A program made the position numbers and the translations under genes. The notes beneath the pieces are model-generated. The model had not been told where the DNA came from and did no database searches. It saw only the letters and a program-made list of their open reading frames with translations. Below are positions 33,801-48,800 of a DNA stretch of 64,000 nt, in pieces. The DNA is from Pieris napi (Eukaryota; Arthropoda; Insecta; Lepidoptera; Pieridae), in NCBI RefSeq assembly GCF_905475465.1, contig NC_062236.1, forward strand, positions 8,504,001-8,568,000. The letters run 5' to 3'. Numbering within the stretch: position 1 is the stretch's first letter; every line of letters starts with the position of its first letter.

Positions 33801-36800
33801 TAATATAAGGTTAACTAAGTATTATTACTCCAGTAAGCTTACAGCTTCATGGAAAGAGCCAATTATTAAAAGGCAATGCACTCGCAAACCCTCTGGCATT
33901 GAGAGTTATTTACTGCGTATATACCTATCACTTAAGATCAGGTGCTCTTGCTGATCGTATGTATCTTCAAGAAAAAATATGTTTTATACTTATATAAATA
34001 TGTATGTTACATGACATTTATGTTTTTAGTTAAGGCGTGCTCCAGTACATTGTAACTAATTTTGTATTAATAATTGAAGTCATTGAAGTTATTAACGTCT
34101 CGACTCTTATGACGTATACCCTATTCATCTAATTACTATGGATAAGTACAGATTTTATTTATACAATACTTCTGTAGAAATACGTATACTTATTTTATAC
34201 ATGTATCAGTTCAATGCCTGACGTCAGAAAACAAGTTTTGCGATATTGTTTATTGAAATCTAAACGTTTTAGGTAAAACCCGGCCTTACTGACGTATTCA
34301 ATGCCAATTTATAACCCCAACAATAATTCCAATGTCTCTTGTATTGAGAATTGTATTTTTATTATAGATACCGAACCAGTACTAAAAATGCTAGTAGTAC
34401 GACGCGGATTATACAGAATGTCTACGACGCAAATCTATGTAGAAACGACTACGAATATATAAGGCTAAACATATAGTATATCTGTAACTGTTTATTAGGT
34501 CAAATACGTATAGGGAATGTACTTTTTTGTATGAATAACTTGAATAGCACTCCGTACGAAGTATTTGGAACTAAGTTTATATCAGAAATAACACCAACGA
34601 ACGAGTGAAATTCGAGTCGAGACTTAGAGTTTTGAGCATTTGTCGCGTCCACGCCGGTTTTATAATGTAACATATTATGATTTTATTATATTATTCTGTA
34701 AAATAAATAAATTCAAAATAAAGCAAGCTAAGTAATAAGTATACATTCCGTGTTTCAAATACAATACGTGACTCGTAGAAGTTTAAATATAATTCATGTG
34801 TAGATGAAGATGATGATATTAATTCATCCCTAATGGGAAAGGCAAAGGACTTTATCCCATACTGCCACGTTCTGCCAGGAGAATTTTGATAGTTTTAAAG
34901 GCCTTAGCCACGTCTTACGTAGTTAGGAGTCCATCTTTCTCCCCTGTAGATTATAACTTAGAACTTTATCGTTTTGACGTATAAGAACACTTGACTCACT
35001 CTATTTACCACAGAACAATACATAAATAACGAAATATTGAACAGGTTTACAACTAGTACTTTTCAATACATACAAACAACTTGTATTATTCCGAAATTGA
35101 TAATCAAGATTGAACAGTTTATATAAATTATGTGTGTTTTACTACTCGAAACACTTTTTTGTAAATCTTATTAAACAACTAGCTGACCGGGCAAACGTCG
35201 TTTTGCCATGTATATCATGTATAATAAAAAAATAGGGGTTGATCGTAGAGGGGTGAAAGTTAGGGGTTGTATGTATTTTTTTAATGCTGTATCATAAAAA
35301 AACAGAAAAAAATATCTAATAATAAAAAAATAATTTAAGGGGATTAAAACATTTAAGGGGATGAAAAATAGATGTTGTCCGATTCTCAGACATATCCAAT
35401 AAGCACACAAAATTTCATGAGAATCGGTCGAGCCGTTTAGGAGGAGTATGGCAACGAAAACTGTGACACGAGAATTTTATATATTAGATAAGTTATCTAT
35501 TCATATAAGAAAATTGTTACGACTGATGCATTAACACGGACCCTAAAATACCGTAGAATTTTGAAATGTATAACAAATATTGCATTTTATGATGAAAACA
35601 TCAATTAAGAAAGAGGTTTTGGAAATTACATTGCTAACGGAACTGTGGTATAATCACTAGCTGTCTTTAAAGATTAACTTAGGTAGCAAAGACGCCATGA
35701 AAAGCTGATTGTTCGCATTGAAACCTTCACAAACCAGAAATCGACAAGGAACTGTACACAACAGGTTATAAAATTTAAATACGCAGATAACATTTTATTT
35801 AGATATTTCAAAATTTTTTTGTTCAATCTTATTAGTGATAAAATTTATAATATTTCGTAATTTATTATTAATTCAATTTATAATTAGAGAACGAAACATT
35901 ATTTCCTCGACTAATTTAACAGATACATACATTGCATCTCTTGTTTTAATTTGTAATAGACAATTTTATTAACTTATTGCGACGTTTGTATTTTGTCACG
36001 CACACAGAAGGAGCTAAAGAATTAATACTCAGTAACTTATTTTAAAAAGGGACATTTAACTGTTTTGTATAAGGCGATAATTTTACATTATCGTTAAGGT
36101 TACATTTATTTTTAAAGTAACGTTGCACACAATATATTTACTATTCGTTTTAGCAACCAGTATTGGCCTAATGGCTTCAGCGTATCACTCTCCTCCTTGA
36201 GGTCGTAGGTTCGATCCCCGGCTGTGTATCAATGGAGTTTCTGTCTTAGTGCGCATCTAACAATCGCTCATACAGTGAAGGAAAATATCGTAAGGTAACT
36301 GGCAAATGACCGTGACAAATCGAAATACGATGGCATTTGTCTATGAAATAAAATTATCATAGAAACGGATGCAATCTGAGGCCAAAACCCATATAATATA
36401 ACCCTATATTGGCACTGGATTATTATTTTAATTCACCTTCGGAAACCAAAGAAGGGTATAATGCTCTACAGTGCTTAGGGTAAGACTTAAAGTGAACTAT
36501 AGCTATGTAAAAATCCTCCTTATTGATAATTTGTTGTAGCAGTGACTTGCTTACACCATTTATGATTTAAGGAAATCGTTCAACAATTTGATTCGATACT
36601 ATTAAATTAATGACATTTCCTAAGAATTCCTTTAAGGTGAACCACTAAAATAAATTCAATGTAACGCTTTGTGACTAAGTAGCCTTTGTTTTGTGATACT
36701 ATAATTCTAATGATTACGATATTCTTCCTTGTAATTAAACTATTTAAGGTAGGATTAATAATTGTATGATGGTTTATTGCCAATAACAAAATTAAAAATA

Positions 36801-39800
36801 TTTTCCGCTAAGTCCGCATCTTCCTTTAAAACTCTACTGTTCAAGCATTATCTGTTCAAATCGTATTCCATAATTTAGAAATTATCGTGATTCGTGTGTC
36901 CTTTTCATTGTCTACATATGTTTTAATTGGTTTGTTTTGTTCTATTCTTTATGTCTTGGTTATTATATATCTTTTGTTTCTTCCTTATTGAATATTATTT
37001 TTCCTATAAAATTGGCTAGATCGCGATAAGCCCGTTGCCTTTCTTATTATTCAATTATTCGAATTATACTGATTTATACAACGAAGTGTAAAATAATGAA
37101 TAAAAATTTTTTTTCCTAAATACATACTTTAAATTATATTTATTAAAAAATTTAAACGATAAAGTGTTAAAATCATACATACGAATTTTAATTAGCTCTT
37201 CATAGTCCATTTCCATTAGCTAATCATATTCCTATAGCGTTTTGTAACATAAATTACAAGAAGCATACATAATGTGATCCATAATGAAACCCGTAAATGC
37301 GCCCGTATTATATTATAAAAAGTAATAAGATAAAGTACACCCGGTTTACTCTCTGGTTGACAGCAATGTAATGTTATAGAGATTGAAACCCATAGGTAAT
37401 CATCATCTACACAGAATATTATAATTAAAACCACAGAATTAAATGCTTCCAGGGTCATTGTTCTGAGTATTAATCGTTCAGAAACGTTGGGCAGTAAATC
37501 ACCAACCGAAGTCCGCGCAACTGGTTTAACAAGGACAACCAACGCGACCATCTAAAATTGCTTGAAATACCTCATATTAATAAAATGACAGTTTGGACTG
37601 GCTATAAGGAACTTACTTACAAAATATTAATGTTGTGCAGTCCAAAGTCCTAAATGCCCGCTGCATTCTCGACTTATGATTGCAACGTTATTTATGTTTT
37701 TATTGTTTGTGCTTTTTTCATCATCGTTTGTTTAATCTATGTAATGTACTGTACATTACACAGATTAAACTTTTATGGACTGAATATTTAAGAGATAATA
37801 TTATAATAATATAATATTATATTATTATATGTTTTCCTTTAAAGAAGGAACTTCAACGAACCAACTATGAATTACACACATTTTAAGACATGCACGCCAT
37901 TATGTGTGGCAGAATATGCGAACTTTAGATAATACCATTTAATCGCCAGAATATTTTTGTTCCATATGCAAGTAAATTATTATTGTTATTGATTGCAACT
38001 GATGCAGTCTGTGGTATAACAACATAATCACGTAACGAATTTCATAGAATTTTTTGTAAGTTTTAAAATGCATGCATTTTAAAACTTACAAAAAATTCGT
38101 GGATAAGCTAAACAACGTTTTTCGCTTTTTAACATTTGATATGTTTATGCTTGATATTAGTTTCCCAAATATCATTTAGGAATTCAATAAATCTCTCAAT
38201 ACCTTAGCTAATTATTTCAGCTAAAATACAGAATAATTTGCTTGTTTATATATGACAGTTAATGTGCTCATAAAACTGTTTTCATTACAAAAGTACCTGA
38301 AATTACATTACATTTGAACTAAAACCGAAAAAGCTTTTGCGTGTATATACTTGATATTTATACTTAATGTTAACAAAAGGTGAACGTACGAATATTACGT
38401 CCAAGATCGTGATCTTAATAATCAATAATTCTACACGTAGTTGAATTGTATTTTATTTATGTTATTCATGAACTTGCCTTTTATATTATTTCATTTTCTA
38501 TTACACGCGTCAATATTAGATCAAGAACGTTATTCTCTATTTAATTCATCAGAAGGACTTCAGCAAGCAAAAACTAATAAAGACACATTTTTAAATTTAC
38601 CCAAAAGAAATCATCCTGGTCATCGATTTAATAACATAACACATTTAATTTTTAATAATCAAAAGTAGCTCTTTGTCAGGTGCTCTTCGTGGGTGTATTT
38701 GAAATTTAACGGAAATGTGATTTGTGCAATAAGTTTGGTGTGTTTATATATTACCACAAATTGACGTTTAATTAAATATTTAGTGAAAAAGTACTGTGAA
38801 ATATACATCTATACATGATTTCTTTTCTTCTATTCAAATATTATTTATCTATAATCTATATACAAATTACTTATTCCCATATTAATCTTCATTACTAAGT
38901 TGTAAACTAAACTTATTTACGTACAATTGTTTTAGTACAGAAATCATAATATATAAACATGTTTTAACATTTGTTTGTTTTATGAAATTTAACTTACAAA
39001 CCACGTCCTAGCATTAAAACCGGCAAAACAAATTATATTTCTTTATCTCTGTAATTTCCTGAATAATATTACCATTTAAATATAGCCTGTCTGTCCGTAC
39101 TCCATAAACAGAGTGGGAAAACCTACTTGCTATTCGAGCATTATAACCAATGTTCTGGTAATTAATTTTGTTTTGATGCCAGTAATTAGAGACACAAAAA
39201 ATTAATCTGCCATATAAAGAACGGTGTCTGTAATAAATTTTGCTAAAAATTAGCAATGTAACGTTAACGCTTTGTCGTATTTATCAAAACCGCTCTAAAA
39301 GATAAGAAAACGTTGAAAAATATTCGTCTCATCTGGCCTTATTTGAGTCGGTTGCGTTCTCGTATTAACAAATACCTATTATTCCACCACCGTGGTTTAG
39401 TGGTTAATGGTGCAACTATAATGCTTTACCTAATCAATGAAACATATGTAAAAATGTTCGTTTACGCGAGTACAGCAAGAGAGAGTCTCTTCCTGACGAT
39501 TGCTGCTGTGTTGAGGAAAAAAACTGTATCCTTAATTTTGTTATATTTAATAGCAGAAATGTTTAACCCCATGCTTTATTAAGGGGTTACTGACCTTCTA
39601 GTACACAACCTGATCACAAAGAACACCTAAATCATGCAACCTTAAACGGCAAATTTATTTAACGTCGTATAATGTAGTCAGGATTTGGTTTTGTGAAAAT
39701 TTCGATTTAAAATGCTTATACCCTTTGTCTGTCTAGAATTCGATACTTTCCTGCAATTATATATAATTCCTGATTTTCTCCTATTATGACAACCTCCATA

Positions 39801-42800
39801 TTTAAGAGTCTCTCAGTGATGAACCGATTGTAATAAATTTTGATGTAGAGAAGTAAAATTGAAAAAACTTTAAATACTTGATTAGATAAACAAACTTTAA
39901 ATACTTTTGTCAATGTTCTTAGAAAAATAAACTAAGATATTTAGATATAAGGCCTATATGGGTTACTCGAGGTGGTTTTAGTGGGTATTGCTCACCCAGT
40001 CTCTGAATAGCAGAGATTTTGGCGTGGGTCGAGTCCCACATACCCCTGTTCAGGGGATGTGCAAATGCATTTCCACCTCGGATATAAAAAAAAAGAAGGC
40101 CTATATGGGTATTTTGATCTTCTATAGAAAACTAGCTGATATGTAAAACGTATCAATAAGGAAAAACAATATTTCAGTGGGTTGATATGACTTGGTTTTA
40201 ATCAAAAAAATTAAGAAACAGGTATAGTTTCGATGCGATTATATACTAATTTTTAATTTAGGAATTCCACGATATGATTATATTGCTGAATGAAACTCCT
40301 TCCTTTTATTTTTTTTTATCAACGCTGTCGCGCATCAATGATATAAAACCTCTTTCAGTCCTCCATAAGGCTTAATTCCGTATTTAAGTCGAGATTCCAA
40401 CGCGCTGTGTGTCATTAAGCAATAAAAAACCTGAGTTGCCGAAACAACTTGCGTCACAGCCTTACCGATTGACCGCTCTTAGTCGACAGGTTTTAAGTTA
40501 GTTCGCTGCCAGCTGCCGCCCCAGTCGCGCGCTTTATTCACAAGTTCTGTGTCTGTGTCTGTGTTCTGTGTGTGTTGTGTGTATGTATTGACAAGCAATA
40601 TGCTTATAACGTAAGTGTTAACCGTAACAGGATTCTTGGGTTGAAGTTGGTTGGATTTATGGTTTCGAACTTTATAAGAATTATACAATCGACATTGTGT
40701 AAGAGTAATTTAATTCTTAATATTTAATACGTTTAATCATTAGCATATGAGTTTAATCATTGTCGATTCATTCTTATAGAGTCAAAGCATATTTGCCTAT
40801 TTTTGTAATGTTCAATCGCCTACAATTTTTTTTATGTCGACTAATTCCTAATTTAAAAAAAAATTGTATCGTCTTCAAACTTGTTGATTTAGTATAAGTA
40901 TTTTTTATGTTAATACTATTCAAGATGCGGGAGTTAACGTATGTACGTTATTGTTCAAACTAAGAGAATATGTTCCAAGATTCACATAATGCACAGAAAA
41001 GTTTCACTTTCCAATATTGCGTTGTGAACTGTCTTTTTGAGACTTCACGCTCAATATCGATTCTTATTCGAATTGTATTAGAGTCACATGAATATTAAGA
41101 AATTGTGTAACACTAATATCTAGTCACTTATATATTTGACGTGTTTATATTTGAAACACAAGTATATATTAAAATTTAACAAGTGATTCTCCTTTCAAAT
41201 TGTTTTATATTCTAGCCTCTCTTATGCAAGAGGATAAAGTTTTCTAACGGTTAAACTGCTCGTGTGTAGAACGCCTTCGTACTAATAACTTGGACAAAAA
41301 TTATGAAATGTGATGCTATTAAATGGAACTGGTTACCTAACACCGCTCACTCGATATATAAAATTATTAGCCGTCTGTCCGTACGTATACTGGTCATGGT
41401 CAAGTGTGAGTTGCATTTTGACATGATCCGTCTCACGCATACTTAATTATGTGACACAATTTATTTGCATATAGTCTTAATCTGATCGCTGAATTTGATA
41501 TTGAGCAATGTTAATTACATTGTAGTAGAGATTTTCATTTATAACCGCTAGTATACTAGCAACTACACCTAAAACAAATTGTTTCGGATTATATACTTAT
41601 TAATATGTCAAACGGACAAACATGGTTCTGATTTTAAAATCAAAGAAGCGCACTTAACGACAAAAATGGCGTAAATTTGGCATAAAATAGAATCAAAACT
41701 ATTTCATAAATCGCGAAGCATGGAATAACCAGGATAAATAAACGGCTGTGCACCAATGGACTCTCTTTCTATGCGCGCATCTAACATTCGCTAAAACGGT
41801 GAAAGAAAACATCGTAAGGAAACCAACATCTCTTAGACCCAAAAAGTCGACGGCATGTGTCAAGCACAGGAGGCTGATCACTTACCTATTAAATTGAAAA
41901 ATGATCATGAAACAGATTCAGAAATCTGAGGCCCAGACCTAAAGAGGTTGTCGCGCCACTGATTTATTTTATTTTTGACGTGACGACGTCTTATAATTCG
42001 ATGGAGCCGGCTGCACGCACGAAAAAATATGACTCATGCGGCGTTACCTCTGAGGCGTTACCTATGAGGCGTTCCATTTAAGGCTTGAAGTGCAAGCGCG
42101 AGCACTCGTTACGCGCTCTCGCTTGCACACAAAAATTGACATAATTGTATTTATGCGTACAAATAAATGTAACTTGATCAATTCAATTGTGATTTCCATT
42201 TACTTCCTTTTCTATATCCATACAAAATATCTATCTAACAAATAAAATTTAAATTTTCTTTTGAAGGATGCAACCATTCCATCAGTATTTTCTTATGACG
42301 TTGTCACGTTCAACTATCGTCAGTAAACCGACTTTACAGACAACCGATATTTTTTTATTGTAGAACATAGTTGTTTGGTAAGTTTTTGTAACTAAATTAA
42401 TATTGTAGTAGCCTAGTAAAAATGGAATGGTATAAATACGGAAAAAAAATGTGATATAATAATACTGTGTTCCGTATTAAGGTAACGTTAAAGGTTAATG
42501 GGCTTGTAATTATCATAACTTAAGTTGTTTTGTGACTTTTACTTATAATAATATAACTAGTCGTTTCTTAGAGCGGCTGGACATTTTAGCTTAAAGCTTA
42601 ACCAATAATGCTAAAATAGTTTATGGTTGATATTGATTTTATGGTATGGTATCATGGTTTTCTCGTTATTGCAAAGTGCATTTTTTTTTGTATGATGACG
42701 TTGCCATGGTAACGAGTTGAGTTAAATAAATTAATATTAATTCATTATAAGTCGTATATTAAATGCTATGGATAAATCATTAATTATTCGAAATGTCTTA

Positions 42801-45800
42801 TTAAGTTTAAATTATATTTGCATATATAATTATTTATTTAATTACAAAAAAAATTGCTCTGTTGAAACTCAAATACCGAAACCGGATGCTTATTCAAACT
42901 TTAATCTCAATAAAGGAATGTTTTATTTATCTTAGGTTTGTTTAATAGTAAATTTTTCACATACATTTTTGTGGGACCATTGTAAAATTATACTATAAAT
43001 ATTAATGTAAAAAATATAAAATCGTTTAGAAGTTAGTTTCTTATTTAGATAAACTGCCAGTGAGTATTTATATAACATGAGCTTTAAAATTCGAGTCCCA
43101 TAAAAAATTCTAACACTATAAGCGAAACTTGCATTTGTAAAAGTATTATCACTAACTGGTTTAAAAGGCTCCAAAATACTTTTTCATAATATTTTTTAGT
43201 ATTGATTCCTTATTTCCCCTAGTTTCGAATATCTGTAACACTATTTATCTGTGTATGAGACTGAGTTCATACAGTTACTTTACAGATATATCCATTCTCC
43301 CGCAATCATGTGACGTTGACACTATCGCTATTTTCTTATATCAGAAGTCATTCCATAGAAACATAAGAACTTAGTAGCTCAGTCTGTGTCCGTCCTATCA
43401 GTATATAGATTAGTAAAAACTTAAATGAATATTTTCATCATTGTTTAACAATAAATGGCTCATAAAATCGAAGAGAAACGGCAAAATCGAAAGGAAATTA
43501 TTTAAATTGAATGCGGACTCGTAAATTTTTAATCATTTAATTTTTTTTTAATAATGCACGGTATAACCTCAGACAACAAACTCTTTTATAAAATGGTGCT
43601 TTATAATGCTGGCACGTTAAAGACGATGACTATCAAGGTTAATATAAAAATTCATATAAAAATTAATCCTAACGTAATAACAAAAAACCGCGACAAAAAA
43701 CGTATTTAACTCGTTAATTAGTTGATTTCCTTGGATTCTTCATTTATACGAGTATTATTTAGTATAGAACCTAGGTATATAGATTCATATTTATCTATTA
43801 TAAGAAAGCAAAGAGGTCTTTTGTTTTAATTATTTCCATTTTCTTGTTATTTTAAAGAATACAAATACAAAAGTAAAATCCCATAGTTAATATGCTTATG
43901 AATCTTTTTAAATGCAAAATTAACTGATTCTTTGATGACTTTACTTTGAAGTATAATTTCAATTTATGCTATGTTAGAATTGTATAATTACATTTCTATA
44001 TAGTTTAAAATTTTAGAGGAAGAGGAAGTCAGTTAATATATTCACTTCTTAATAAATCATAACTAAAAGGAAACAAAAAAATATACTGACCTAAGCGCAA
44101 ATAAATAAATTATGTATTAAATTTGTCAACTATTGTAAAGTGAATATAAACCTATTTCAAATTATGATTAATCGTCTAAAATAACTGAGTTGAGGTTAAC
44201 GGTAACGCGGTTAGTCCATTAGATTATTCTGGAACCTAGTTGTTCATTGCGTGAGTTAATCTTAATAGAAGTTTCCAGTGAATGAGTTAGATTCACTGGA
44301 AACTTCTATCAATTTTAGAATGGGCCTGAACTCAATTACTAATTTGTGTTGAGATTGAATTATGTTCTAATAAGTATACATTTATTTTAACGTTTCAATT
44401 ATTTTTAGCTTGTTGTAATAGAAACAAGAATATAAGCAGTCTTAACTTGCACCTGATATTTGATGTCCAACATAATTTTCTTTTATATATCCAAAATACG
44501 TCCTCATTAAGGCATGTAGCAATTAAAAAAGGTAAATGGGCTTTGATTTGAATTTGAAAGACTTCTCTCTGGATCTCTTTATTTATCAGTTTAAAGAGTA
44601 CATACAATAATTTTTGATATTGCAGCTGTTTTGCAAACAACTACGGCCTTGTGTGGGCATGCGCGTGCGCTGATCGTGTCTTTATACAAAGCCACACATA
44701 TACACTTACCTACTTACTGTTACCGAGAGGATGCATTCTACTTTTTAATTGAATTTCAAATACATAATATATATATATATTAACGTACGTAAGCCAAGTA
44801 GGCTTTTTAGACAGTATTTCTCTAATTTGCCTAAAACTTATCTTTTAGGCCAGCCTAAGCTTTTCCTTACAATATGAAAAAAAAAATATTTAAAGAAGCT
44901 TATAACACAGTTCTATTATACCAGTATAATATTGTAGTAGAATACTATATGAAAATTTATTGCTAGTTAAATAGTATAAAGGGACTCAAATTCTTGCATT
45001 AATCTCAATGTGTATACTTCATTTCTACCAAAAAATTTGATTGGATTGGATTGGATTGGACAATGTATTAAAGTATGATTAAATTAATTAGAATTATAAA
45101 TTCTGGTATAAATAAAACGGACACAAAAGTGTGATCTGTACTATGGTATGCGCTTTAGATTAACATAAAAATCAACTTCCATCCGTTCATCGTTGGCCCG
45201 ATCACGTAATAAGTGAATGTTCAATTACATAATGAGGACATGTTCTGATTAGGTGCACTTTTCTAGTTTCAACACTACTTATTTTATAAGATTTAAGAAA
45301 TTTATTCTACTTTTATTATAAAAGACAATAATAAAAAAAAAACATTAAATATATCTTAAACACAGTTTTAATAGAAAATGTGTTATATCTAATATGAACA
45401 ATGACGTATTATGTTTTTATACTTTCATGACGTATCAGTTAACCGTGTTAAAAAACATACTCGTTTTAAAATATACACTTAAATAAAATAAATGCCTTTG
45501 TTGGCTTACGTCAATAAAATACGTCATTGCATATAACAAAAAATACTTAAATTAAAAACTTAAGTTTATATCTAGAAAGCAGTCTGATTTTACCGCTACG
45601 CTTCAAGGATTTCACGATTTTGGGAGTCCATACAAAAGACATCAACGCGTACCATGCGTGCTCTTTACGATGTTTATTTTTATATTATTTTTAAAACTCT
45701 CTCACTTACTGGTGCTTGTAGTTTTAAATGTTTTCCTCGCATATATGCATGGTAAAATGAAATTAATTCAGGGACATTTTTTAAATAACGTTTAGTTATT

Positions 45801-48800
45801 ATTAATATTGATATTAATATTTGAGCCCCTTAATTTGTGCCTGACATAATTTAATTTATATGAACTTGTATATTTACTTGCTTCTTAATTGCCTGCATTG
45901 AAAATTATGACAATAAATATATCCTTTGCTTGGTTAATAACCTATTAAATGCCGTATAAAACATAACATAATTCTTGGTATTGATAGAACAAAGCTTTAT
46001 AATCAGGCTATTATGCTACTTGAATTTAAGACCTATGTTCATAATATTACAGCTCATTTTAATTATTTCTTTGTACTTAAGTAAAGTGTCGCAACATCAC
46101 CATTTTGAACTTGCTCAATGGAACTGGTTTATTTGCCCGCATGTTTGGTGCCGGGAAACCCCAAGTGAAAGTTATTCTTACAACATCATTGAGATCTGTA
46201 CAATCTTGGAAAATATGTTAACTGGCAATTGAAGTTACGATATTTGGAACAAAGAAAAGATTAAATTCGTAGCGCAACAGATTCAAAAATAGATTATGGA
46301 TGCATAAAGCTGCGTTACCATTTGGTTATATCAATTTAGAATAATATACAGCTAAAGAAGAACTAGTGAATGAAAAACATCTCTTGTTTAATTGAAGTGA
46401 AACTTCTTTATCGGGGTTGAAAAAAAATTTGGTGTAACATTTTTTCGTTTCGCGTCACATTTTTCGGTTACGCGCCATGTTGCTTTTTGAAGTCAAACTG
46501 CTTTATCGGCGTTGGAATGAAAGTTCTTTATCGACGTATGGGTATTCATGTCTATGATAATAAAAGCCTTTTGTTAAACTTTATTTAACCAATTTCGTTA
46601 AGTTGCATATAGTAGATCATTTTTCGAAAAATAAGGTCATAAAGAAGTTTCACTTCTTACGTGTGTACACCTAGTACACGCACACATTTTTTTATTATTT
46701 AAGAGGCGGTCTTTGTTTAACAAAGAAACGCAAACGTATGATAAAATCAATCGCATAATTTATACTAAAAGCATTTTGTCTATTTTCAGAGTCAACAATA
46801 ATAACGACAAAATTAGCAAAAGATTTTAAAGATAAAAATATATTGTTAATTTAATAATATAACAAACGTTTCCCTTATGTAACTCACAATACATCACCAA
46901 GTAAGAGCCTTGACAAGTCGTATTGTCAGTCGTTCCCAGGGTTCACGCTGACACACATAAAACAATGCTATTGTGGATCGTTTCACATGTGAATCCACTC
47001 TTCCTTGTGACGTAAATTGCTATTGTACAAAGAAAGCATCAATGCTAATAAGTATCTTATACACAGAATCATTAATTAACTTATGTCTAATGTTAGATTG
47101 AGCAGTGTTGGCCTAGTGGCTTCAGCGTGCGACTCTCATCCCTGAGGTCGTAGTTTCGGGGTGTGCACCAATGGACTTTCTTTCTATGTGCGCATTTAAC
47201 ATTCGCTCGAACGGTGAAGTGAAAACATCGTGAGGAAACCCAGAGGACCCAAAAAGTCGACGGCGTATGTCAGGCACTGGAGGCTGATCACCTACTTGCC
47301 TATTAGATTGAAAAATTATCATAAATCAGATTCAGAAATCTGAGGCCCAGACCGAAAGAGGTTATAGCGCCACTGATTTATATTTTTATTTTGTTAGATT
47401 AATTATCTTACTTGATGCAACTCAACTACGATATTTTATGGACTAATAATGTTAATGCTTCTTGTAATTTGAATTCTTAATAAATGAATTAAGAAACCTT
47501 TAACTCTTAACCCTCAGGTTATTCTGTACTTATAAATTATTTACATTATAATAGATAGATCACATGTAGAGATGAGAACACATGTCAATTTTATTTTAAA
47601 TAAGACAGGTAAATCGTACAGTATCCAGCAAACTAAAAACAATATAAAATTAATATTTCAATTTGAAATTAAAACTTTAACAAGTATACGGAACATTAAA
47701 TTATTATAATATATACATTTTTTTAAGTCAAAATTTACGTCAGAGAATAAAAACTAATATAAAAACTAACCTTTAACACAAGCGATTGCGATTATTCCTA
47801 GCTAAATTGCAATCATATTTGCGAATGAATATAAACTGTTTTGAGTAATAAGATGAAGTACTCTTGATATAATGTACTTGTACTTATATATACGTTTAGT
47901 TACTTTACTATTAGAAAAAGTACCTTTATATTGATATTGTTATCATATGAAAATGTTTATAAGTTAATCATCGCAACCAATACGGCTGTTCTTGCAAGTT
48001 GTTTAGTATGTTACAAAAGTTATTTTAAAGTAATTAAACTATGTAGCTTAGAAAAGGAAGAATTAGAATAAAGTTTGTTTAATAATAATTGATATATATT
48101 GTGAAGTCAAACCTAGTCAAACCTATAACAAGATTGACAGCGTTAAGTTTCATTTGTTGCCTCGAAGACCCACAAAATAGTATCAAACAGGAAACATTTT
48201 CAATATATGGCATTTTGACGAAAGCCTCAAAGAGGCCTTTGGCACTTGTAAGGTCTTTACAAGGTTCAAATAGTGTGCAAATATACCAAATGTAGACATA
48301 GCTTTAGTTAAATTCAATATTTAATGAATACTACTTTGTTAAAGAACATCCGTAAAAATATATTTTAAAGCCATATTAAAGAGTAAAATTAATATTTTTC
48401 CTTAACTTACTGCCTGTTATGAATATCGTTACAAATAATTTCCAGTATAAGAAGCACCTAGTGGTTTGTGTAAATTGATTATTATTTATTTTCATTTTGT
48501 AAACCGTACTTTTAGACATATTTAAGTATAGAGGTGCATTATCAAGACCAGTGACGGTAATCAATATTACTGACATCGTGTACTATAAGCACGTGTTGCA
48601 AGAGGTGTCTCGTGACGCATACAGATCGACACGATACCAAGGTCACCGTAGGTTAGGAAAATCTTCGACTCACTATCACACATTTAGCCTTATCCATAGA
48701 TTAGCATCTCACGTACGAGTGATATGAATAATGAATCAGTACAACGCAGCTAACAGTAACGTATTCATTTAACTGAATTTTAGTATTACGATAAGAAAAC

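Larger units (their letters stand above)
37106..38458. other. Intron sequence with two inverted repeats
   Basis: Holds a near-perfect hairpin at 37730-37770 and a 52-bp perfect palindrome at 38047-38098. No exon or transposon seen. Confidence 0.4.

Noticed and set aside
39387..39430. tRNA-like head CCGTGGTTTAGTGGTTAATGG
   Set aside because: No B box follows and no cloverleaf can be drawn, so neither a tRNA gene nor a clear SINE.
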